Below, piece by piece: positions 58,882 to 64,000 of a DNA stretch of 64,000 nt. Each line of letters starts with the position of its first letter. Position 1 is the stretch's first letter. The notes under the pieces are model-generated. The model did no database searches. It was not told where the DNA came from and worked only from the letters and a program-made list of their open reading frames with translations. Both the position numbers and the translations under genes were made by a program. Source of the stretch: Streptomyces formicae (lineage in GTDB: Bacteria; Actinomycetota; Actinomycetes; Streptomycetales; Streptomycetaceae); contig NZ_CP022685.1 of the NCBI RefSeq assembly GCF_002556545.1, positions 6,364,001 through 6,428,000 on the forward strand, written 5' to 3'.

Positions 58882-59592
58882 TCACCTGCGGGTCGACGCG
58901 GGGACCCGGGTGCTCGCGCCCCGGGAGCGGTAGACGACATAGGGGCGTGCGACGTAGCCGACGGGGGCGGTGAAGGCGTGCACCAGGCGGCTGAAGGGCC
59001 ACAGGGCGAACAGCGCCATCCCGAGCAGGGCGTGGGTCTGGTAGGCGAGCGGCGCGTGCGCCATGGCGGAGACATCGGGGTCGAGGGAGAACAGGGAGCG
59101 GAACCAGATCGCCACGCCTCGGCGGTAGTCGTAGGGGTGCGGGGCGAGGGTGGTGACCGTGGCGAACAGGCCGCTGCACAGGACGGTGGCCAGGATCGGA
59201 TAGACGGCGCGGTCGCTGCGGCTGGTGGCGGCGCGCACGGCGGGCACGCGCAGCCGCCGGTAGAGCAGGATGCCGAGGCCCGTGAGGGTGGCGAGGCCCG
59301 CCGTGCCGCCGACGGCGAGCGCGTTGACGTGGTAGAGCCACTCGTGCACGCCGAGCCGTTCGGTGAGCGACTCGGGGATGAGCAGGCCCATGGCGTGGCC
59401 CGCGACGACGAACAGCAGGCCGTAGTGGAAGAGCGGTCCGCCGACGGCCAGCAGGCGGTGCTCGTGCAGCTGGCTGGAGCGGGTGGTGAAGCCGAAGCGG
59501 TCGTAGCGGTAGCGCCAGGCGGTGCCCGTCACGAGCAGGGCGACGACGAGATAGGGCAGTACGCCCCACAGGGCGATGTGCAGATGGTTCAT
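58882..59592 (-). CDS. narI: Respiratory nitrate reductase gamma subunit
   Basis: 236 residues with five predicted membrane helices. It carries the two b-type haems that pass electrons from menaquinol to NarH. Candidate haem His residues include those in LFHYGLLFVVAGHAMG and the late LAYQTHALLGMALFALWPFSRLVHAF. ATG 59592 overlaps the narJ stop (ATGA). Last gene of narGHJI. Confidence 0.95.
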   Translation of the reverse strand: MNHLHIALWGVLPYLVVALLVTGTAWRYRYDRFGFTTRSSQLHEHRLLAVGGPLFHYGLLFVVAGHAMGLLIPESLTERLGVHEWLYHVNALAVGGTAGLATLTGLGILLYRRLRVPAVRAATSRSDRAVYPILATVLCSGLFATVTTLAPHPYDYRRGVAIWFRSLFSLDPDVSAMAHAPLAYQTHALLGMALFALWPFSRLVHAFTAPVGYVARPYVVYRSRGASTRVPASTRR

Positions 59593-60218
59593 CGGCGGGC
59601 CTCCTGTGGCCGGACCTTCCCGGTGGGCAGATCGGCGAAGGGCAGCAGGCCGACGGTCTCGACCGGCGGTCCCGTGCGGGCCATGCGCAGGGCGGCGGCG
59701 CGGTCGGCGGGGGCCGCGCCCGGCAGGGTGCCGCAGACCGCGCCGAGCACGTCGGCGTAGGGGCTGCGGTGGTCGATCAGGGCCATGCGGAGCAGTTCGA
59801 GCGCGGCGCGGTGCTCGGTGAGGGCGCGGATGCCGGGGGCGGGACAGCGGGCGGCGAACTCCAGGGCCAGCGGCAGGAAGTCGGGCAGCTCGTCGGCGGG
59901 CGGCCACCAGCCGTGCTCGCGGTACAGATGCTGCCAGCGCAGCAGGGACTCGCCGCGCCGTCGGGTGTCGCCGTCGGTGTAGTACGTCAGGTGCAGGGTG
60001 CGTCGGCGGCTGCGGTCGAAGGTGACGATGTAGCGGGCGGACAGCTCCAGTTGGGGAGTGTCGGCGACCGCGTCGCAGAACCGGCGCAGTATGTCGGCCT
60101 CGTCGCCGGGCAGTCCGGTGAGCGAGGCGCGGATCAGGGGCAGGCGCTCGGCCCAGCGGGCGCCGGGGTGTTGCAGCAGAAGGGAAGCGGCCTGGTGCAG
60201 GACCGCGGTGTACGTCAT
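59589..60218 (-). CDS. narJ: Nitrate reductase assembly chaperone
   Basis: 209 residues, TorD/NarJ family, needed to insert the molybdenum cofactor into NarG. Family blocks include LSARYIVTFDRSRRRTLHLTYYTDGDTRRRGESLLRW and ELPDFLPLALEFAA. It lies 77 bases after narH and overlaps narI. Confidence 0.95.
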   Translation of the reverse strand: MTYTAVLHQAASLLLQHPGARWAERLPLIRASLTGLPGDEADILRRFCDAVADTPQLELSARYIVTFDRSRRRTLHLTYYTDGDTRRRGESLLRWQHLYREHGWWPPADELPDFLPLALEFAARCPAPGIRALTEHRAALELLRMALIDHRSPYADVLGAVCGTLPGAAPADRAAALRMARTGPPVETVGLLPFADLPTGKVRPQEARR

Positions 60219-60295
60219 GACTGTTCAGCTCTCCGGTGCGGGTTTCCGGTACGGGGCGGTGGTGCGGTGGGTAGGTGGCGGAGCCGGAGCCGGAG

Positions 60296-61894
60296 TCAGC
60301 GCCGGCCGGGGAAGAGGCCCTCGGGGCGGCCCGAGCCGTTCCAGCCGAAGAGGTTGAAGCGGCCCCGGCCCGCGCCCGCCGCCGCGGGTTCCGGCTCGGG
60401 TACGGGCGACGCGTGGAAGGTGTCGGCCGTGTACATGCCGGGGCCGTCCGCGCCGTCGAGGCTGCATCCGGCGGCCAGCTCCTGGGCGCTGCGGCCGGTG
60501 GAGGCCGTGTAGCTGGTGGGGATGACGTAGCGGTCCTCGTACTTGGCGAGGGCGAGCAGCCGGTACATCGCCTCGATGCCCGCGGGATCCATGCCGACCG
60601 CGCGGGAGATGTTCTCGTCGCGTTCCTCGCCGAGGTTGACGCGCCGCATGTGGGAGCGCATCGCGGCGAGGCGGCACAACGACGCCTCCACCGGGGCGGG
60701 GTCGCCCGCGGTGAAGAGCCCGGCGAGGTAGTCGACGGGGATGCGCAGCGAATCGATCGCGGCGAACAGCTTGGCCGGGTCCTCGCCGTCGTGGCCGGTG
60801 GCGGTCAGCGACTCGACGACCGGCGAGAGCGGCGGGATGTACCAGACCATGGGCATGGTGCGGTACTCCGGATGCAGCGGAAGCGCCACCTTGTAGGTGT
60901 TGATCAGGGCGTGCACCGGGGAGCGGCGGGCCGCGGTGATCCAGTCGTGCGGGATGCCCGCCTCCTCTGCGGCGCGGGCCACCGCCGGGTCCTCCGGGTC
61001 GAGGAAGCACTCCAACTGCGCCTCGTACAGCCTCTGTTCGTCCTCGACGGAGGCGGCATCGCCGACCTTGTCGGCGTCGTAGAGGATGACGCCGAGGTAG
61101 CGCAGGCGTCCCACGCAGGTCTCGGAGCAGACGGTGGGCTGACCGGCCTCGATGCGCGGGTAGCACAGCGTGCACTTCTCGGCCTTGCCGGAGCGGTGGT
61201 TGAAGTACACCTTCTTGTACGGGCAGCCGGTGACGCACATCCGCCAGCCGCGGCAGCGGTCCTGGTCCACCAGGACGATGCCGTCCTCGATCCGCTTGTA
61301 CATCGCGCCCGAGGGGCACACCGCCACGCAGGACGGGTTCAGGCAGTGCTCGCAGATCCGCGGCAGGTAGAACATGAACGCCTGCTCGTACTCGTGGCGC
61401 ACCTGCTCGTTCATCGTGCGCAGGACCGGATCGCCCGCCAGGTGCTCGGGCCCGCCGCCCAGGTCGTCGTCCCAGTTGGGTCCCCAGGTCACCTCGGTGG
61501 GGCGGCCGTCGATCAGGGAGCGGGGCGGCGCGGTGGGCACGTCGTCGCCCAGCGGGGCGGTGGTGAGGTTCTCGTAGTCGTACGTCCACGGCTCGTAGTA
61601 GTCGGACAGGGAAGGGAGCCGGGGGTTGGCGAAGAGGCGGGCCAGGCGCCGGGCGCGGCCGCCGCTGCGCGGTACGAGACGGCCGTGCTTGAGGCGCCAG
61701 CCGCCCTGCCACTTCTCCTGGTCCTCATGCCCGCGGGGGTAGCCCTGTCCCGGGCGGGTCTCGACGTTGTTGAACCAGACGTACTCGGTGCCGTCGCGGT
61801 TGGTCCAGGTCTGCTTGCAGGTGACCGAACAGGTGTGGCATCCGATGCACTTGTCGAGGTTCATCACCATCGCCACTTGTGCCATGACCTTCAT
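60296..61894 (-). CDS. narH: Respiratory nitrate reductase beta subunit
   Basis: 532 residues, cytoplasmic-face iron-sulfur subunit. First cluster motif CIGCHTCSVTC (Cys16, 19, 22, 26) near the N-terminus; further Cys groups in ICEHCLNPSCVAVCPSGAM, CRGWRMCVTGCPYKKVYFNHRSGKAEKCTLCYPR and CSETCVGR. As in E. coli NarH one cluster position carries Trp (CRGWRMC), giving a 3Fe-4S cluster. The ATG at 61894 is three bases after the narG stop, with GGAG nine bases upstream. Confidence 0.97.
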   Translation of the reverse strand: MKVMAQVAMVMNLDKCIGCHTCSVTCKQTWTNRDGTEYVWFNNVETRPGQGYPRGHEDQEKWQGGWRLKHGRLVPRSGGRARRLARLFANPRLPSLSDYYEPWTYDYENLTTAPLGDDVPTAPPRSLIDGRPTEVTWGPNWDDDLGGGPEHLAGDPVLRTMNEQVRHEYEQAFMFYLPRICEHCLNPSCVAVCPSGAMYKRIEDGIVLVDQDRCRGWRMCVTGCPYKKVYFNHRSGKAEKCTLCYPRIEAGQPTVCSETCVGRLRYLGVILYDADKVGDAASVEDEQRLYEAQLECFLDPEDPAVARAAEEAGIPHDWITAARRSPVHALINTYKVALPLHPEYRTMPMVWYIPPLSPVVESLTATGHDGEDPAKLFAAIDSLRIPVDYLAGLFTAGDPAPVEASLCRLAAMRSHMRRVNLGEERDENISRAVGMDPAGIEAMYRLLALAKYEDRYVIPTSYTASTGRSAQELAAGCSLDGADGPGMYTADTFHASPVPEPEPAAAGAGRGRFNLFGWNGSGRPEGLFPGRR

Positions 61895-61897
61895 CAG

Positions 61898-64000
61898 TCA
61901 GTACTCCACGTTCTGCGCGCGGCGCCGGATGGTCGTCAGGGCGTCGCGCTGGTTGCCGGTGGGGCCGTAGTAGTTGGGGGCGAAGCAGAGCTGCGCGTGG
62001 CCGCCGATCAGATGAGTCGGCTTGATGAGCAGCCTGGTCAGGGAGTTGTGGACGCCGCCGCGCCGCCCGGTGGCCTCGGACTTGGGCACGTTCACCAGGC
62101 GTTCCTGGACGTGGTACATGAACACGGTGCCGACCGGCATGCGGTGCGAGACGATCGCGCGGGCCACCACGACGCCGTTGGCGTTGACCGCCTCGATCCA
62201 GTCGTTGTCGGCGACGCCGATGGCGGCCGCGTCGTCGGGGCTGATCCAGATGACGGGCCCGCCCCTGGCCAGGGTCTGCATCAGCAGGTTCTCCTGGTAC
62301 TCGGAGTGGATGGACCACTTCGAGTGCGGGGTGAGGTAGCGCACGGTCACCGATCGCTCGTCCCCTTCCTCGTACCGGCGCGTCTGCTCGGAGAGGTCCA
62401 ACGGGGGCCGGTAGAGGGGCAGTTGCTCGCCGTACTCGGCGATCCACTCGTGGTCGAGGTAGAAGTGCTGGCGTCCGGTGAGGGTGTGCCAGGGCTTGCG
62501 GTGCTCGGTGTTGATGGTGAACGGGGCGTAGCGCCGGTCGTGGCCCTCCTTGCCGGACCACTCGAAGCTGGCGCCGACCTGGACGGGGCGGGCCTGGGTG
62601 TCGGAGAAGACGATGCGCCGCTCGGCGACGGAGGCCGCGAGCTCGCCCACGTCGCTGCCCGGTCCGCACCGTTCGGCGAGCCGGTCGAAGCCCTCGGCGG
62701 CGACGCGCCCGTTGGTGGTGCCGGACAGGGCCAGGATCGCCTCGCAGAACTTGACGTCCGTGTCCAGGAGGGGCCTGCCGCGCGCCGCGCCCGACGCGGC
62801 GGTGCCGCAGCGTTCGGCCAGCCACCGGGACTCCGCCCCGGTGTGCACGGTCAGGCCGCGCACCTGCATGCCCGCGGAGTCCGGCAGCGGCCCGAGCGCG
62901 GCGAGGCGCTCGGCGAGCAGGGTGTAGTCGCGTTCCACCAGCGTGTAGCGCGGTTCGGTGAGACCTTCCGGCGGGGCCTCGTCCGGGGTGTCGTGCTGGA
63001 GGGCGGTGGCGACCAGGTCGTGGCGGGTGTCCAGGCGGCCCTCGGCGAGCCTGCTCACCTCCCCGGCGAGGCCCTGGAAGATCTCGAAGTCGGTGCGGGC
63101 CTGCCAGGGCGGGTCGATCGCGGGCGAGAAGGCGTGCACGTAGGGGTGCATGTCCGTGCTGGACAGGTCGTGCTTCTCGTACCAGGTGGCGGCGGGCAGG
63201 ACGAGGTCGGCGAAGAGCGTGGTCGACGTCATCCGGAAGTCGAGGGCGAGCAGCAGGTCCAGCTTTCCCCGGGGCGCCTCGTCCCGCCAGGTGACCTCGC
63301 GCGGGCGCTCGTCCGGTGGCGCCTCCGCGGCGTCCGCGTTGTCGGCGGCGCCGAGCAGGTGCCGCAGGAAGTACTCGTTGCCCTTGGCGGACGAGCCGAT
63401 CAGATTGGCGCGCCACACGGTGAGGACCCGGGGCCAGTTCGCCGGGTCGTCAGGGTCCTCGCAGGCGAAGGAGAGGCGCCCCTCGTCGCGTTCCCTGCGC
63501 ACCCACTCCTGCGGCTCCGCGCCCTCCGCGTGCACCCGGTCGCCCAGGTCAAGGGGGTTGGCGCCGAAGGTGGGGGCGGACGGCATCCAGCCCTTGCGCA
63601 CCGAGCGGGCGACCAGGTCGGCGGTGTGCAGCCCGGCGAACGCGCCCCGGCCCGTCGTGGCCGTGAGCCGGTCGGCGCCCGAACCCTCGTAGCGCCACTG
63701 GTCGGTGTGCGTGTACCAGTAGGGCGTGCCCGCCATCTGCCGCGAGGGGCGCGCCCAGTCGGCGCCGGTGGCCAGCTGCTGCCAGCCCGCGTAGGGGCGG
63801 ACCTTCTCCTGCCCCACGTAGTGGGCCCAGCCGCCCCCGTTGACGCCCTGACAGCCCGTCAGGAGCAGGAGGGAGAGGAAGGACCGGTAGATCGTGTCGG
63901 AGTGGAACCAGTGGTTGGTGCCCGCGCCCATCACGATCATGCAGCGGCCGCGGGTCTGCTCGGCGGTCCTGGCGAACTCCCGTGCGGCGCGCACCACGGC
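61898..64000 (-). CDS. narG: Respiratory nitrate reductase alpha subunit (C-terminal part)
   Basis: About 700 C-terminal residues are visible; the 5' part, with the N-terminal Fe-S motif, lies past the right edge. It is the molybdopterin-guanine-dinucleotide catalytic subunit that reduces nitrate to nitrite. Visible blocks: MVMGAGTNHWFHSDTIYRSFLSLLLLTGCQGVNGGGWAHYVGQEK, WRANLIGSSAKGNEYF, LPAATWYEKHDLSSTDMHPYVHAFSPAI and RQHFYLDHEWIAEYGE. First gene of narGHJI. Confidence 0.97.
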   Translation of the reverse strand, partial: AVVRAAREFARTAEQTRGRCMIVMGAGTNHWFHSDTIYRSFLSLLLLTGCQGVNGGGWAHYVGQEKVRPYAGWQQLATGADWARPSRQMAGTPYWYTHTDQWRYEGSGADRLTATTGRGAFAGLHTADLVARSVRKGWMPSAPTFGANPLDLGDRVHAEGAEPQEWVRRERDEGRLSFACEDPDDPANWPRVLTVWRANLIGSSAKGNEYFLRHLLGAADNADAAEAPPDERPREVTWRDEAPRGKLDLLLALDFRMTSTTLFADLVLPAATWYEKHDLSSTDMHPYVHAFSPAIDPPWQARTDFEIFQGLAGEVSRLAEGRLDTRHDLVATALQHDTPDEAPPEGLTEPRYTLVERDYTLLAERLAALGPLPDSAGMQVRGLTVHTGAESRWLAERCGTAASGAARGRPLLDTDVKFCEAILALSGTTNGRVAAEGFDRLAERCGPGSDVGELAASVAERRIVFSDTQARPVQVGASFEWSGKEGHDRRYAPFTINTEHRKPWHTLTGRQHFYLDHEWIAEYGEQLPLYRPPLDLSEQTRRYEEGDERSVTVRYLTPHSKWSIHSEYQENLLMQTLARGGPVIWISPDDAAAIGVADNDWIEAVNANGVVVARAIVSHRMPVGTVFMYHVQERLVNVPKSEATGRRGGVHNSLTRLLIKPTHLIGGHAQLCFAPNYYGPTGNQRDALTTIRRRAQNVEY

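Noticed and set aside
58882..64000. A different molybdenum enzyme such as formate dehydrogenase
   Set aside because: The order alpha-beta-NarJ-gamma, the NarH Cys pattern with Trp, and the five-helix gamma subunit are those of respiratory nitrate reductase.

Overview
The window is a piece of an actinobacterial chromosome, almost certainly Streptomyces. The evidence is the very high GC content, frequent GTG starts (one TTG), genes overlapping by four bases, and lineage markers such as the polar-growth scaffold Scy, isobutyryl-CoA mutase IcmA and a CslA/GlxA pair. From memory, the gene order (scy, mce, thiolase, meaB ... icmA ... thioredoxin-TPR ... pyk, ackA, pta, pfkA ... sugar ABC operon) resembles the S. 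coelicolor chromosome around SCO5397-SCO5430. I could not run an alignment to confirm this.

Layout. 1-4.2 kb: 5' part of scy, methylmalonyl-CoA epimerase, acetoacetyl-CoA thiolase and the mutase chaperone MeaB. 4.2-7.7 kb: an acidic PepSY protein divergent from a two-component pair, then a MarR regulator. 7.8-9.9 kb: three overlapping AIM24-family genes. 10.1-13 kb: DUF3817 and thiamine-binding-like genes, then an SRPBCC-DUF4166-TetR operon with twin operators. 13-18.6 kb: a repeat-rich non-coding stretch, cslA-glxA, a 27-G homopolymer and an inverted GH6 glucanase gene. 18.7-22 kb: ArsR regulator, MFS exporter, MarR and a second DUF3817 gene. 22.1-25.1 kb: icmA behind a 24-bp perfect palindrome, and a secreted alpha/beta hydrolase. 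25.1-29.5 kb: a two-component pair divergent from a MurG-like glycosyltransferase and a sugar-nucleotide epimerase. 29.6-35 kb: TetR, thioredoxin-TPR and a three-gene surface operon (DUF6230, DUF6114, Lys/Asp-rich protein). 35-41.2 kb: pyk, ackA and pta, divergent from pfkA. 41.3-47.3 kb: an XRE regulator, a secreted pair of unknown function and a sugar ABC importer without its own ATPase. 47.5-51.9 kb: a CitA/CitB-type two-component system and a dicarboxylate symporter, separated by a 223-bp MITE. 52-58.9 kb: stress and detoxification genes (TetR/MFS, DHFR-like reductase, MerR/hydrolase, DsbA-like protein, imine-reductase-like protein). 58.9-64 kb: narIJHG, with narG cut by the window end.

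The genes join short-chain acyl-CoA metabolism (thiolase, epimerase, MeaB, IcmA) to the pyruvate/acetate node (pyk, ackA, pta, pfkA). Around these lie cell-envelope genes and many small regulator-target pairs whose operators are visible as palindromes. Repeats are plentiful: six copies of a 28-bp intergenic hairpin element, a MITE, a MITE-related sequence in the scy leader, and tandem arrays with 6-, 9-, 15-, 16- and 34-bp units. No rRNA, tRNA, CRISPR array, prophage or complete transposase gene was seen.
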